Source of the DNA: Anaeramoeba flamelloides
Lineage: Eukaryota > Metamonada > Anaeramoebidae
Reading direction: 5' to 3'
DNA length: 64,000 nt
NCBI GenBank assembly: GCA_027625915.1
Contig: JANTQA010000032.1
Coordinates: 4,526,001-4,590,000, forward strand
The notes beneath the pieces are model-generated. The model had not been told where the DNA came from and searched no databases. It worked only from the letters and a program-made list of their open reading frames with translations. This document shows positions 23,040 to 35,706 of the stretch, piece by piece. Positions within the stretch are counted from its first letter, which is position 1. Each line of letters starts with the position of its first letter. Made by a program: the position numbers and the translations under genes.

Positions 23040-23170
23040 TACAACCCTTTTCGATTTTTTATGTCTTGGTATTGATTAGATGAACACTAAATCCAACATA
23101 ACCAAAGATTTCCGAATTGAAAAAAAAGAAAGCCATCGGAAATTTTATCTCGTTTGTATTTCAAATACAC
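23040..23170 (+). repeat. Repeat matching 18290-18430, copy 2
   Basis: See the core TTCCGAATTGAAAAAAAAGA at about 23.11 kb, followed by CCATCGGAAATTTTATCTCG. It is old and diverged. Confidence 0.4.
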
Positions 23171-25472
23171 ATGAAGATGAAACATTTTTAAAAAAAAAAC
23201 AATAAATAACCTGTAAATATGGTATTGGTTTCTTAAATATCAATGATTAAAAAATAAATTAGAAAAATGAATGCTCTAATGTAACAATTTTTTCCAAAAA
23301 TAGAGTTAATTTTATGGACCACACTCCCATAAACGAGGGGGTTTTGTTATGGTGTTATTTTACATTCACTTCTTTAAAAGAATTTTCATTCTCAAAAATA
23401 GGATAAAGAAAATTCAAATTTCAAAGTTTAAAAAAAAAACCCGAAAAAAAAATAAAAATGATAAATTGGATTTTTGAATGAAAATTTGTTCAAAAAAATG
23501 GCTTGTAGGCCATTTTCAAGTAAATTGTTCAAATTGAAAGCATTTCAAACTTGTAAAGATACTTTAAATTATATTTAGATAATTTTGTGAAATTGTAATG
23601 AATTTATAGATTTGGAAGGGAAATTCTAAAATTATAAAATCAAATTTTGACATGATCTGAAGAAAGGTAAAAGTAGAGACAATTGTTAGAATTGTTAAAA
23701 CGTTCCATTTTTTTTTGAAAAAAACATTCCATATCGGTAAATTTCTCTGAGATAATCTAACTTTTATTAGAATTTTTTTAAGAAATAATTTAACCATTTT
23801 CGCCAAGTAACACAGTCCTTAAGGAAAATCTTTTCTAAATTATAAAAAAATTATTTTTCATAAAAATAGAAAAAATCATTAAAATTTTTTCACCAATTTA
23901 ATTATTATTCAAATTTTCTTCAAAATATCAAGTAGAGAACCTTCAAAATTAGTTTTGTATATAGGTATAAAATAGAATTCAAAATGAAGTGTGATATTTC
24001 AATAAGAAGAAAAAAAAAATAGCATTTTATTTCGAAATCAGTTTCAATAATCAGCTATATGTTTTTTTTTGGTTCACTGAAGGTATATGCTTTTGTATAC
24101 ACGAAAATAAAATAAAGATATGGTAATTAATAAACCCTGGTTTAAATAATTTTGATGATAATTTTATGTTGTGAAAATAACACCCGTGGAACTCTCAAAT
24201 CAATGTTTCAAATGCAAAGCCTTGCTTTTTGTCACAGAGACTTAAACACCAAAAGATCTGTGAACCCAAAAAGGAACATTAAATAAAAAATTATTCGTTT
24301 CAAAAAGTTCTTACTATTGATAAAAAGAAATTCTAGATATAAAGGATCATAAAGAAAATTATTCAAAAAAAATCTTGAAAAAATTCATCAAATATTTAAA
24401 AATTACTAAAAATGTTTGGAAAATTACAAAATATTTTGAGAAAATTATGAAAAAATTTGACAAAATTCCGAGCTCAATTTGAATTTTTCTTTGATAATTA
24501 ATGAGATTAACATTCAAAATTAATTTTTCATTGATTCTAATATTGATTTCTGTATTAAATATCAAATTTGAAGAAAAATTCATAATAAAAAAAAAAAATT
24601 ATTTTTATTTGAAACATTATAATTTATTTTCAAATTTATTTTCACTAAATTTTCTTTTTTTTATTTTTTCTGAAATATCCCTTAACTTAACCTTTTTAAT
24701 TCATCTAAAACACACCAATATATTTAATAAAATAAACCAACCAAATAAATATACGAACATATTTCTACCTATTTCATGAAATTTATTAGTATTATAAAAA
24801 AAGGTAAATGAAAATATTGTAAACATTTATTCTCTCAAAGTCAATTTTTACTTTTGTTTTATCGACTAGTCAAGGCAAATGTATGTTTTAAATTTTCTAT
24901 TCTGTTAAACAATTATTCTAAAGTGTATTTATTTTTTTCCCTATCATTAATTTTTTTTTTTCAAAAAATGAAATGATTTGCTAATAACTAAACATTTTTT
25001 ATCATTTTATATTATTTTTTATCAACAATCTTCAGGTCTAGAATGATAAATTCATTTTCTATTTTAAAAAAGAAGGGAATATGACAAAAGGTTGTAGAAA
25101 ACTTTCATCCAGAACGAAATAAAAACTAATTCATCATTCTCTTTTTATTAAAAAAAAAAGAGTAAAAAAAATGTGTTCTCATAAAGAAATTTCTTTTTTT
25201 TTCTTCTTTCGAATACTTACTTTTCAATAACATCTAACATGAATATTATGATTAAAATAATATCACCAAAAGGATATTTGAATATTTTGGAGTACCACAG
25301 TTCGAAGATAACCCCTCAAAAGTTATTCGAACCATTTTTTTGCGAGAAAAAAAAAATAAAATAAAAAAACCAAACAAATCGAAAACAATCAATTATTTTT
25401 TGTTTATAATTTTAAATTAATTGAAGTTTCAAATGTGTAAAAAGAGAAAGAAAAATCAAATTATCGTAATAA

Positions 25473-28400
25473 TTAATCCCAATCGGAATCATCAATTTGA
25501 TCACTATCATCATCTGATTCCATTTCCATACCATTTACAGTCTCCTCATTTTTTTCCATCTTATTTTCGATATTTGCATTTTCGCCTTCTTCCCCCTTTT
25601 CTTCTTTCTTTCTTTCTCTTTCTCTCTCCTTTTCTTCCTTTTTTTGTGTTCTGATTCTCTCCTTTTCAACTTGTTGGTATTCCTCTTCAGCTTTATATAA
25701 AATGCTTTTCATTATATGTTCCTTAGTTGGATAAGGTCTTCTGAAAATTCCCAAATCAGGATTTATATCATAATTCCTTGGTGCAGTATTTTTGCTAATA
25801 TTATTTCCATAAGAAATAATTTCATCAACAGTTACTTTGTCTTTAATAAAAATAATAATAATAAATTACAAAATAATTAAGAGAATATATGTTATTAAAA
25901 AATTTTTTTTAGTAATTTTTAAATTTTTATTTTTAAAAAATATTATAATCGTAAGTAACAAAAAAATTTTCACATAAATTAATATCTCTAGTTAATTGTA
26001 AATTCATTTTTTTAAAAATATTGTTTATTTTTTAAATCTCAAAAAAAAAATAAAAAAAAAGTAGTTTGATATAGAAAATTAAATGTTATTAAAAATTGTA
26101 AAAAATAAATAATTAATTAAACCCATGGTAATCACAGGAACCACAGGAACCAAATACTGATGAGACGGTTATTAAATGAATAATAACACCCTTTATTTAA
26201 TTTTTAATTGTGATTATCAAAATTACCAGAGCAAAAAACAACACCACATAAAGACGGTAGATTAAATCAGTGGTATTATTGATTTTATTTTTAAAAGTTT
26301 TTTTTTTTTTTTTTGATTGGTTCTTCTTCTTAATAGTTGATGTGCTATATTATTATCATCATCATTAATCTGTTTTTCATTGATAATGAACTGAATCCTT
26401 TTAAATCGAAAATTAAACAAATCAGGTTAATATTCAATCTACTAAATCATATAAAGTTGAAATCTATTTTCATTTTGATTTTTTATTCCTTTCATTTTCA
26501 TTTTCTTGTAATTATCTTGATGATTTTTTTATATTATTTATTGATCGATAATAAAACCCTTTTCCGTCAAAAGGGACATAGTTTTATTGAAGAAATAGAA
26601 CAAATTCTATGAGATTTAATCCAGAATTTTTCTCAAAATCAATTTTCAATTTTTGGATCAGATCATTTTTTTTCTCATTTAATCAAATTTTTTTTATTTT
26701 CCTTTTCAATTCTGACCCTTTTTCCTTTTATTTTGCTTTTTGTTATTCTTTTGGTTGTTGATTTTTTTTTTAAAATTCAATTCAAAAAAAAAAAATGTTT
26801 GAAAACCAAAATTAATATTAAAAAAATTGAGTCTCTGATTTCTTTTTAAATGGATCCATTTACTATGAAAAAATCTTATTGTTAATAATTATAATTAGCC
26901 AGCAAAATTGTGAAAATTTTTATGAGACTTTCCAAAAAAAAGGGGTGAATTTATTTTTAAAATATCTTTATTCAACTTAACTCAATCCTAATAAAATTAT
27001 GTGAATATCCAAAATTATTATTAATCATTCATTGATTCGTCATAGTAATACAATAAAATTATTCGTAAGTTATAACCATAATTGTAATAAAAAAATATAT
27101 CAAAATTTCTGATTCCAATTTTAGAGACAAATTTTTAGATATGAAAATTGGTGGTTATTTTTTTCTTTTTGATCATAAAAATTCTTTTACTTAAGAGTGT
27201 TAATTTCAATAAAATTTTTCCAATAGAAGGAAAAAAACTTATAACTGTATTTTATTATTTAAAAAATAGTTTTTGTCATTACCTTATTACCAGTTTTTTA
27301 TTGAAATTTACCGTACATTGTTTTGTACAAAAAACATGTTCTAATTATTATTTTTTTTTTTAGAAATATTTTGATGAACATATTTTGAAATAAATACAAT
27401 AGGCTATGATTTAGTCAGTATTAATATTTCACTTAATTTGATATTACCAGTGTACAAATAGAAAAACTAACAAAGAGAAATTTTTATGAAATGTCAAAAA
27501 AAGTGCAGAACTTTTTTGGAAATATCTTATTTAGAATATTTAAACAATACCTCAATTATAACGGCTAATGGTAACTCAATAATTTATATATTTATCTTTA
27601 TAAAATTGGAATAACATTTTCTAATTATTACTAATATTTTCAATTGATCAGAAAATGTAATTTCCTTGTGTTTTTGAAATTCTACAGGTTTTATATTTGA
27701 CAATTGGCTTGTTAAAAATAGTAATATTTTGTAATTAAAATATCAAAAATATTTTATAGATCTCTAAAATAAAAAATTATTTTATTACCAATTTAGATCC
27801 TTTTTCGAAAAACAAAATTTCCTACTATTTTTTGGAATTGAAAAATGAGAGTTGTGTTAAAATAAGGATATTAATTAAAATAGATACCAAGAATTAAAAG
27901 TTTTTTTTTTTTTTAAGAATTTTGAAAAATAATCTTGTTCAAAAAAAAATATAAAACTGCAACTTTCAATTTTAACTCTTTTGCTTGAACGTGAACGCCC
28001 TTAAAGCACCTTTACATTGTTTTTTTTTTAACTTTAAATTGGTTTACTCTGTTTTTTGAATGTTTTTTTTTTTTATTTTTATTTGGTTAACGTTTGTTTC
28101 TTTATCACGATAAACTAAAGAAAACTCAACTTTTAAAAAAGCAAATTGATAAATTATTGTTTTTTTCTTCTTTTCCAAAGTAAAGATCTAGGAAGCGATA
28201 TTTTTTACAATAAACAAGAGTAGGGTTTAACAAAGTTGAAAATATTATTGTTTTGGGAATGCATAGCATTCATCTTCAAAATAATAAACCTTTTAAAAAA
28301 TTAACAAAATCTGGAAAAATTTTTAATGTTTCTAGAAGAATAAGAAAGTAGTTAAAGATGATTATTTATGGAAAGAAAAAACGTTAAAATTGATAACAAT

Positions 28401-30115
28401 CCAAATTTCCAACCAACTAATTCACACATTTTGAAAGAAACATTACTTTCATTTCCTTTCTACCAAACAATCAGATCTAATTTTTAGGAGATCAAAAAAA
28501 GCAAGAACAAATAAAATTAAAGTTTTTTACTTTGAAGAACGATCATTGGTAACAAATTGGAAAAGTGTTGTTTTTCACGATTAACACTTGTTTTAATAAA
28601 CTAGATAAAAAAAATAAAGAAAGAAAAAGAAAATATTTGATCTAAGGGATGTCCAGAGATAATATTTTTTTTAAAAAACTTTCAAATGAATAGATTTTTA
28701 GCTTTTTCTATCTTTAAAGATAATTTTCTAACAATTGTATTTTTTTTTAACGAGAAAGCATAGCATCTTTTTAATTTGATTTTATTTTCTTTTATTTATT
28801 GTTTTGGAAAAGCATTCTGGAGAAAAATAACTATCACACTAAGTGATAAAATTAATTTTTGGTGTGTCTTTTTTTAAAAAAATGCATTCTGAAAAGAAAA
28901 AGATTAATGCAAATTTTGATGTTTATATTATAAACAAATTGAGTTTATATTATAGATTAATAAGCGAATTTCACCTTTTATTCTCTTGGTTTAAGAAAGT
29001 CTCTGTGTGATAAATTGTTCAAAATCGAAGTAGATCCTTCTTATTTAAATTCAATCAACTAATGGATTTTTGGTGAGTTTGTTGGGATATAGGGACGTTC
29101 TATACAATTTGAGAAGAAACACCTTTATCTTTTTTTTTCATTTTCCCGTTCATCACTGAATTCTCAAACTTTTCCCCATTAATGTATAAACGTGAGATCG
29201 AAATACTAGCTAATTTTGAATAGCTTTTACAAGTTTTGAGCAGTTACAAGTTTGTTAATTAGGAACAGAGCATTCTTTTAATTTGTAGCAAAAACACGAA
29301 ATTACAGATTGCATATTGTATACTAACAAATAATCTTTCAAAAGCAAAGACAGCGTTTCCAAACAGAAGATATTCTTTTGGCATTTGTGTTTGTAGTGTG
29401 TATATTTTCATTCATCATAAACTCTTCATTTTGGAAAAAAAGAACTTTTTTTTGTTTAGTATTTTTTTAAAAAACTATCTTTTTCTTTATTTTCCGAATA
29501 GTTTAACACAAAAAAATTTGTAGAATCTAACCAATTGGATTTTAAAATTTTAAAGTGGGTCGTTTTTGGATTCGTGGCATATAGAAGAAGAATGAAAAAA
29601 AAAAAAGAATTATTGTACTATTTTTAGATGTTTCAGCCATTTTTAATTGTTTTTGTGCGCCATCAATTGATTTTTGAAGCAGGTTTTCGATCTTTCGGAG
29701 ATCGATAGCTAAATTGATAATTGCTTGATCTTTTTCTTGTATTTGTTCCTGAATATTTTTGAGTTCTTCTTGTATTTTTTGATGCTCAATTACTAAGCCA
29801 CGATCAATTAAAAAAAGTAAAAAAAAGATTTTTCTTATTAACCAAGATCCACAAATCAAGTTCAAAAAAAAAAAAAAAAAAAAAAGAAGTAAAGTATTTA
29901 CACTCGTTAAGTGCACGTTTAAGCTCAAAGTCCTTTTGAATAATTTTTCGAGAAACTTTTTCAGGTTTTGGTATTTCTTTGTTTTGGGTTTGGTGTGTTG
30001 AATTTAAAATGGACTTGACTAATTCGACAACTAACAACTCGTACTCACCAAGTATTTGCTTCATTTTTTGACGTATTGGTATCTCGCCAATTTTTTGTTC
30101 CTTTGTTTTACTCAT
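25473..30115 (-). CDS. MED4: Mediator complex subunit 4 (MED4)
   Basis: MED4 is a middle-module subunit of Mediator, which links activators to RNA polymerase II. The minus-strand exons are 30115-29902, 29792-29619 and 25840-25473. Both junctions are in phase 1 and the frames agree, giving 251 residues (human MED4 has 270). The first two exons form the helical and coiled-coil part: EKDQAIINLAIDLRKIENLL matches the human [20 protein letters not shown] region. The third exon carries the diagnostic end TVDEIISYGNNIS...APRN...RRPYPT, comparable to human SSEEIIKYAHRIS...APL...RRPYPT. After that comes a Glu/Lys/Arg run and an acidic tail (ESDDDSDQIDDSDWD), as in other MED4 proteins. Introns are 109 bp and 3778 bp. 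The donor at the first junction was chosen because only GAG-T|GTAAAT keeps the frame open. Confidence 0.9.
25841..29618 (-). other. 3.8-kb second intron of MED4
   Basis: The intron is bounded on the minus strand by GTACAA and ATTAAAG. It is A/T-rich with a short repeat at 26540-26690. From about 27.9 to 29.5 kb it is less monotonous, but I find no exon. Small plus-strand open frames inside are Phe/Ile-rich and unconvincing. Confidence 0.75.
26540..26690 (+). repeat. Short repeat matching 14447-14600, copy 2
   Basis: CGTCAAAAGGGACATAGTTT aligns with AGTCAAAGAGGCCCAGTTTT, followed by TATTGAAGAAATAGAACAAA and GATCAGATCATTTTTTT. It lies within the long MED4 intron. Confidence 0.5.
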
Positions 30116-33100
30116 AGCTAAATATAAAAAAAAAACTGATAGCTATTTATCAATTTTAAAAAAATGAAATCTTTTGTCATGAAAATAATAATCAATGCTT
30201 TTTGCTTTTGAGAAAATTTAAGGTTGACTAAAGTATTGGTTAGATAGCAAAAAAAACTTTCTTAATGCAAACTTTTGTAAATTAGATTATTGGAATAATT
30301 CTCAATTCCTTTGTTTTGAGCTTTTTAACTTTGGTTTCTTTTTAAGGGAGCTAATGAAGAAAAGGTTAAAAAAACAAAATACTATTTTTTAACAAACAAA
30401 TAAGATCTTTTTTTTTTTTTGGCTGTTGTTATAATATGCCCCTACGACCCAAAAAACACTAAAAATTGAAAACTAATCAAATACCTTCCATTCAAAAAAT
30501 TAAAAAAACAAAATGATAAAATTAAAAATATATAGTTTCAATTTAACTTTTTCTTGAAAACATTTTTTGCCAAAATGATTGAATTCAAAGATGAAATTAT
30601 GCATATTTTTATATAAGATGTCTTATTTTAACTCATTTACTAAAACAAATTCGAAATTATAGTAATTTTATTTTCACAAAAGCCGCTAATTTGGTCTTCG
30701 AATGTTTTTTTTTATTTTCAAATGGTAAAATTAAAAAAAAAGTTATTTAAAAAGACAAACTCTCTGGAAAAGTATTCTAATTTAATTTATTAACTTATTC
30801 TTTAATTTCAAAATTTTCTCGGACCCATTTTTTAAAAAAAAATAAAAAAATGAACATAAATTTCAAAAAATATTTTAGATATTCAAAAGTTGAGAGTGTT
30901 TTCATTCTAAAAAAAATTATCATGGTGTTTAATTGAATCAAGTTATCAGGTAGATTTCGAAAAATATTAATCAGAAAAAAATACTGATTAAGGGTCTAGT
31001 CAGTACGGTGAACTTTTTTATTCTCAAATGGAAAAAAACTTTTTGGTAATTTTTATGAAGACTTTCAACCAATAAAAAACTAACAAACCTATTACATATA
31101 CTCGATCTCCAAAAATCAACAACTAAAGATTAGGACATTTTTAGAAAAAAGCGCCAAAGAGCGATACTCAATTTCCAATTAGAAAGATTGTCAATTATAA
31201 TTTTGAAAACAACAATGTCAGTTTTGAAGTGTCTCTCTTTTGTAGTTTTTTTGAGATATAGGTGATTTTTTTTTTCTTTTTTTTCATTTTTCAGATGAGT
31301 TAAATTTATTTCAAGAATGTTACAAAATCCTTACTTGGTCAAATTTATAGGGTTACAAAATAATCACAAATCAGATTAAATCGGATTAAATCGAATTACA
31401 TCGATTGCGAATTTCAAGAAAGCAATTTGTTTTAAATTAAAGAAATTTAACTATTTGGAAATAGAAAATGAGAAAAGATGAATTTTTTTTTAAATTTTGC
31501 TTTTTTAAAATTGAGAACTCTTTTAAACTTATTTTTATTTGTTGAATTTTATGTCGAAGAGATCCTCTCAAATTTTTTATTTGTTGTTTGAATTTTGTCA
31601 ACCGAAAGAAGGGCTTTTTAAGAATACCCTTTTTCGGTTTCGGGTTATCTCTTGAGTATGGAGCATTTTCACAGTAAATGACTAGACCCTTAATAAAGAA
31701 TTTCTCAATTCGAAAAAAATCAAATTTGTAAGAAATTTACTTGTTTCTTTTTTTATATTTCCAAAGAGTGAAATTCTTCAATTTAAAACAAATTGTTATC
31801 TTTAAGTATACAATCAATTTCATTTAATTTAATCTAATTTGGGGTTATTTTTCGAACTCTCGATATTTGGCAAAGTAAGATTCTGTAACATTCTTGAGAA
31901 AAAAAATAATTCTTTTTAGAAAAGAAAAAAATTAAAAAAAAAATCTTTGAGATTTCAAAATGTGTCAAAGAGTGACCCTTCAAAACTAACATGTGTTGTT
32001 TTTAAAAATTATAATTCTGAAACATTTTAATTGGAAATTGAGTGTCGGTCTTTGGCGCTTTTTCTAAAAATTTACTCTTTTTTGATTGTTGATTTTTTGA
32101 GATCGATCAATACATCACAGGTTGGATAGTTTTTGATTGGAGTTAGGTACTTATAAAATTGTAAAAGGTTTTTTTTTATCTATTTTTGAAAATTAATTTT
32201 TAACCGTAATGACTTGACCATTAATCTGAAATTTTTTTAAACATAAATTTTGTTAAAGGTTTATCCCTTGTAAAGTAGGGCAAACTCTTTCTTTATTTTT
32301 TCAATTCAAAAAACTAACTTTCTTATCGGGTTCCTGAGTCCACTCCGTGTCCCAGATCTGTATATATAAAATATTGTAACTATAAAAAAGGGAACAATCA
32401 AATAAATAAAGATCAAAAATTGTGAACGTTTCCTTTGTAAGATCAAAAAGTCCATGCAAAAAAGAAAAACAAAGTATAATTTTTTTCCCTTTTACTATTC
32501 AAAAATCAGTTTAGAATATGCTTTTCAATTGAAAACAGTCACTTCTCAAAGATGTTACAACATTACAAAAAAGATTTTAATTTTGGATGTTTTACTCCTT
32601 AATATTTGGAATTGATTATTGCAAAAAAAGTAAAAATATGTTCTCACAAAATAGGGATATTGTACTCACCTTTAAACATTTCGAATTTAAACAAATAAGA
32701 AGGTTCCAAACTGTTGATTGTGAGGCTCTCTATTCTTACTCAGGATTAAAAGGCAAAACTGATTGTGCTCAAAAAAAATGAATAAGTTTTTAAAAAGTAT
32801 CAAAAGATAAGAGAGGTGAAATCAAAGATTGTCAACTCAAACTTTGGGGTTCAAATAGTCTCTTTTTTTTTTTCAAGAAAGCTCTTATTCACAATTTCTT
32901 GTTTCGAAAAAAAAAATAAAAAATCTTAAAAAATTGAAAACGACATGATTGAGAAATTTAGAACAAAGTCGAAAGAGCAACCAATAAAACAAGTATGGTT
33001 CATAATTTGTGATGTCTTCTTTAAAGTTCAAACTGATTTTAACTATTTTTTAAATTCTTATCTTTATTTTTACGAATTATTTTGACTACTTTAAAATTTT

Positions 33101-33164
33101 TTTTCAATTTCCCTTTCAAACAAAAAAAAAAAGAAAAAAAAAAAAAACAGTTCTAACAAACCAA
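30116..33164. other. Spacer between divergent MED4 and the Rxt3-like gene
   Basis: The main content is the 1.24-kb inverted repeat at 30986-32226. A 64-residue ATG-started frame at 32587-32781 has no recognisable features and is not called. The last 45 bases before the ATG at 33165 are almost pure A with a few G. No exon is supported. Confidence 0.6.
30986..32226. repeat. 1.24-kb foldback element with long arms
   Basis: The left end GATTAAGGGTCTAGTCAGTA pairs with the right end TAATGACTTGACCATTAATC. The arms extend several hundred bases: TCCAATTAGAAAGATTG against CATTTTAATTGGAAATTGAG, AATGTTACAAAATCCTTACT against its complement near 31.87 kb. An extra copy of the terminus, ACTAGACCCTTAA, lies near the middle (31681-31693). 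A single arm of the same family stands alone at 58682-59345. No coding sequence was recognised. Confidence 0.85.
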
Positions 33165-35159
33165 ATGAACACTTTATTAAGAACAAGTAAAAAAACATTT
33201 TCAAACGTTGGGCAAATAAATGAAAAAAAGACTGGAAACGGTGTGATTGGCCCATTCCATTATTCAGAATTGACTTTGTCTTCGTTGTGTGAGATTATCG
33301 GGTCAAAACCGCAAAGGTGTTCTGATTTTTTGTTTTTTGTCCCTGGTTATTGCCTAACCTTTGAAAACGAGCAGGTCAAAAACAGGTGGGTGTGGAACTG
33401 GGACAAGTACTATAGCAGCAATTCCGATTTGGTAGCGTTTTTGATTCACTCGTCAACTTACATCCCAAAAAAAACTTCACAAAGCCCCATAGGGTTGCTT
33501 GTCACGATCCGTTTTATTGATGTGAAGCCGCCTTCTTTTGCCATGAAAAGGAAAAATGGGATCCGATCAAGGTACTCATCAAAATTGAAGGGATCATGTT
33601 TCTTTGCCAAGTCAATCGAAATAATCAATGATCAAAAAAAAGTGCCAACAGACTATTTCAGCACTCCACAATTAAAGGAGTTCATGGAGCTCAATGGTTC
33701 AAATCGAAAACGAAAATTTGTAACTCTAAATTCTAAGGATTTTCTCAAAAATTCAAAACCAATTTTCGAACGCAACAAAGTTTTAAATCCAGATGATCAA
33801 AAGAAAAAACGAAAAAAAGTAAACCCAAAAAACATTAAAAATGAAGCCCAACCAAAACGGTTTAAAATAAAATTTAGTAAGCACCAATTGGGTCAAGAAC
33901 AAGAAAAAGAACAAGAACACGAGCAAATAAAAAAAAAACGAAACAATAAAAAAAAATCCATTGATCACCACAAAAAACACAAAAAAAACACAAAAAAATT
34001 ATATTCACACGACTCGAATCGGAACAGAAGCCCAAAGAGAAAAAAAAGAAACAAAAAAAGAAATAGTTCGTATTTCAAACTTTTGAACAGAAAAACAAAA
34101 GAGAAAAGATTAAAAAGATCACCAAAAATCCGCAGTAAATATTCACCACACACAAGCTCAGTTTCTGGATCAGAGAATGGTTTTGACTCACAACGACAAA
34201 TTTCAGAAGAGTCGGACTCAGAAACATTCGCGGTGATCAATACCAACACAGACTTTGATAGAAAGGCAACTCTGAGAATCAAGAACTGCACAGATCAGAA
34301 ATCAGATTCAAACAATGAGTCAGAATACAAATCAGATCCAAATTCAGAATCACATTATTCCTCACAACCAAATTCTTCTTTTGAGACAAATTCAAATTCG
34401 GATTCAGTTTCTGAGTCAAACTCAATCTCTGAACGAGAAAATGAAAAAAAATACAAAAAAAAAAAAAAAACCAAATACAGGAAAAGAAAAAAAAAACGAG
34501 AGTACAGAAAATCAAAACACAAAAAAAGATCCAAACAAAGACGTAAGAAGAAATTTAGAAAAAAAGAAAAACGAAAAATGAAAACGAGGCACAGAAACAC
34601 AAGCAAAAACAAAAATTATAAAACAAAACAAAACAAGAAAAAAAAAAAAAATCTTGTGCAAAACCCAAAATCACCAAAATTGCAACTAACCAATTCAGTG
34701 TCCCTGCCAAACCTGGTGGTGTCCCCAATTAGCAAACAAAAGGGGGACTTGAAGTGCTCCAACCAAAGCCAAAACTTTTGCAACTCGGAACCCGAAATTC
34801 AAGATATTACCGAATTACAAAACGGCTTTTTGTCCTTTTTAAAGTACCCCCACCAAAGCCAAAGCCAAAGCCAAAGCCAAAGCCAGTCCCCAAACCAAAA
34901 ATTGAACAAAGAGCAGATTGAAAACTTGCTTCTGAAAAAGCAAATCTTTTTCTCAATCTGGAAGAAATGTGGATCCAAACAATTCCTCCAAACAGACTTC
35001 CACTCCAATAACGAAGAATTGCTTGACGATTCGTTACTAACCGAGCTGTCGTCCGAGAATAACAATACAGACACAAATACATTCACAGACACAAATACTA
35101 ACGAAAACTCTTTTTCATCTCAAAGCGTCTTATTTTCTTTATCGAACGAGCCTTGGTAA
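33165..35159 (+). CDS. Rxt3-like domain protein with long basic and Ser-rich tail
   Basis: Rxt3 is a subunit of the Sin3/Rpd3L histone deacetylase complex in fungi. Residues about 45-145 fit the Rxt3 pattern: VPGYCLTFENEQV, RWVWNWDKYYSSNSDLVAFL, IHSSTY, LLVTIRF and NGIRSRY. The family motif, as I recall it, has a VPGRYL start, an R-VWG core, an SDVVAVL-IHS block and GIRSR. The remaining 500 residues are low complexity: Lys/Arg-rich runs, a Ser/Asn/Glu block around 370-430, another basic block, a (QS)n repeat near residues 563-573 and a short Asn/Thr/Ser end (SLSNEPW). The gene is a single exon of 664 residues, much longer than the domain. A nuclear, chromatin-linked role follows from the domain; the tail has no assigned function. 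The domain call rests on motif memory, without alignment. Confidence 0.75.
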   Translation: MNTLLRTSKKTFSNVGQINEKKTGNGVIGPFHYSELTLSSLCEIIGSKPQRCSDFLFFVPGYCLTFENEQVKNRWVWNWDKYYSSNSDLVAFLIHSSTYIPKKTSQSPIGLLVTIRFIDVKPPSFAMKRKNGIRSRYSSKLKGSCFFAKSIEIINDQKKVPTDYFSTPQLKEFMELNGSNRKRKFVTLNSKDFLKNSKPIFERNKVLNPDDQKKKRKKVNPKNIKNEAQPKRFKIKFSKHQLGQEQEKEQEHEQIKKKRNNKKKSIDHHKKHKKNTKKLYSHDSNRNRSPKRKKRNKKRNSSYFKLLNRKTKEKRLKRSPKIRSKYSPHTSSVSGSENGFDSQRQISEESDSETFAVINTNTDFDRKATLRIKNCTDQKSDSNNESEYKSDPNSESHYSSQPNSSFETNSNSDSVSESNSISERENEKKYKKKKKTKYRKRKKKREYRKSKHKKRSKQRRKKKFRKKEKRKMKTRHRNTSKNKNYKTKQNKKKKKNLVQNPKSPKLQLTNSVSLPNLVVSPISKQKGDLKCSNQSQNFCNSEPEIQDITELQNGFLSFLKYPHQSQSQSQSQSQSPNQKLNKEQIENLLLKKQIFFSIWKKCGSKQFLQTDFHSNNEELLDDSLLTELSSENNNTDTNTFTDTNTNENSFSSQSVLFSLSNEPW

Positions 35160-35706
35160 ATTTTTTCTTTTTATTTTTCTTTTTACTTTTTTTGTTATTT
35201 ACTTGTTTGGATTAAATAGCCATTTTTTTTTTTTTTTTTTTTTATCGTTTTGAGAGCTGGTTTTAATTAAAAGCGATGTGTTTGAAGGATTTAGGTTTTG
35301 CCTTTTTTTGTTGATATTTTACAATTCAAAAAAAAAGTGGAAAAATTTGCAATTTTCTTTTTTTTCTTTTTTTTCTTTATCACTTTTTTCTATTTTTTTT
35401 AAAAAATACAACCTCTCGAATTCGTATTCAAAGTTGATCGTATGTATGGTGTTGAAAAAGGAAGAGATATTTTTTACGTGAGACTTTTTTATTTTGCATT
35501 TTTTTACTTTTCATTTTTTAAAAATTAATTTTAAAAGTCTTTGGTTACCAACACTTTATATTTTTATTGGGAGGCTCTGGGTTTAAAAAAAATTGTCTAA
35601 TTTGTTCTTTTTTTTTAATATTCTCTGAATTGAATCATATTTTTTAAAATTTTGGGTTTCTTTTGGATTCCATAATTTGATTGATTTTTTTTCAACCAAC
35701 CTTTAC

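Larger units (their letters stand above)
14206..25472. other. Gene-poor region of repeats and decayed sequence
   Basis: No intact gene is supported over 11 kb between AFG2 (+) and MED4 (-). It contains dispersed repeat A copy 2 (15085-15830), a MITE (17556-17964), a coding-like but broken stretch (19330-20090), a transposase-like scrap (20985-21125), a hairpin cluster with a nested MITE (21955-22430), and short repeat pairs at 14447 and 18290/23040. Stretches 15830-17550 and 22430-25400 show nothing beyond A/T tracts and very old repeat traces. Open frames here are Phe/Ile/Lys-rich and lack good starts. Confidence 0.55.

Noticed and set aside
25421-25654. A His/Phe/Pro-rich plus-strand frame at the 3' end of MED4
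   Set aside because: It is the complement of the MED4 Glu/Lys/Arg tail.
32587-32781. A 64-residue ATG-started frame upstream of the Rxt3-like gene
   Set aside because: It has no motif, no homology I can recall and no splice signals; length alone is not enough in such DNA.
34315-34612. Frames on both strands inside the basic tail of the Rxt3-like gene
   Set aside because: They are shadows of A-rich low-complexity coding sequence.
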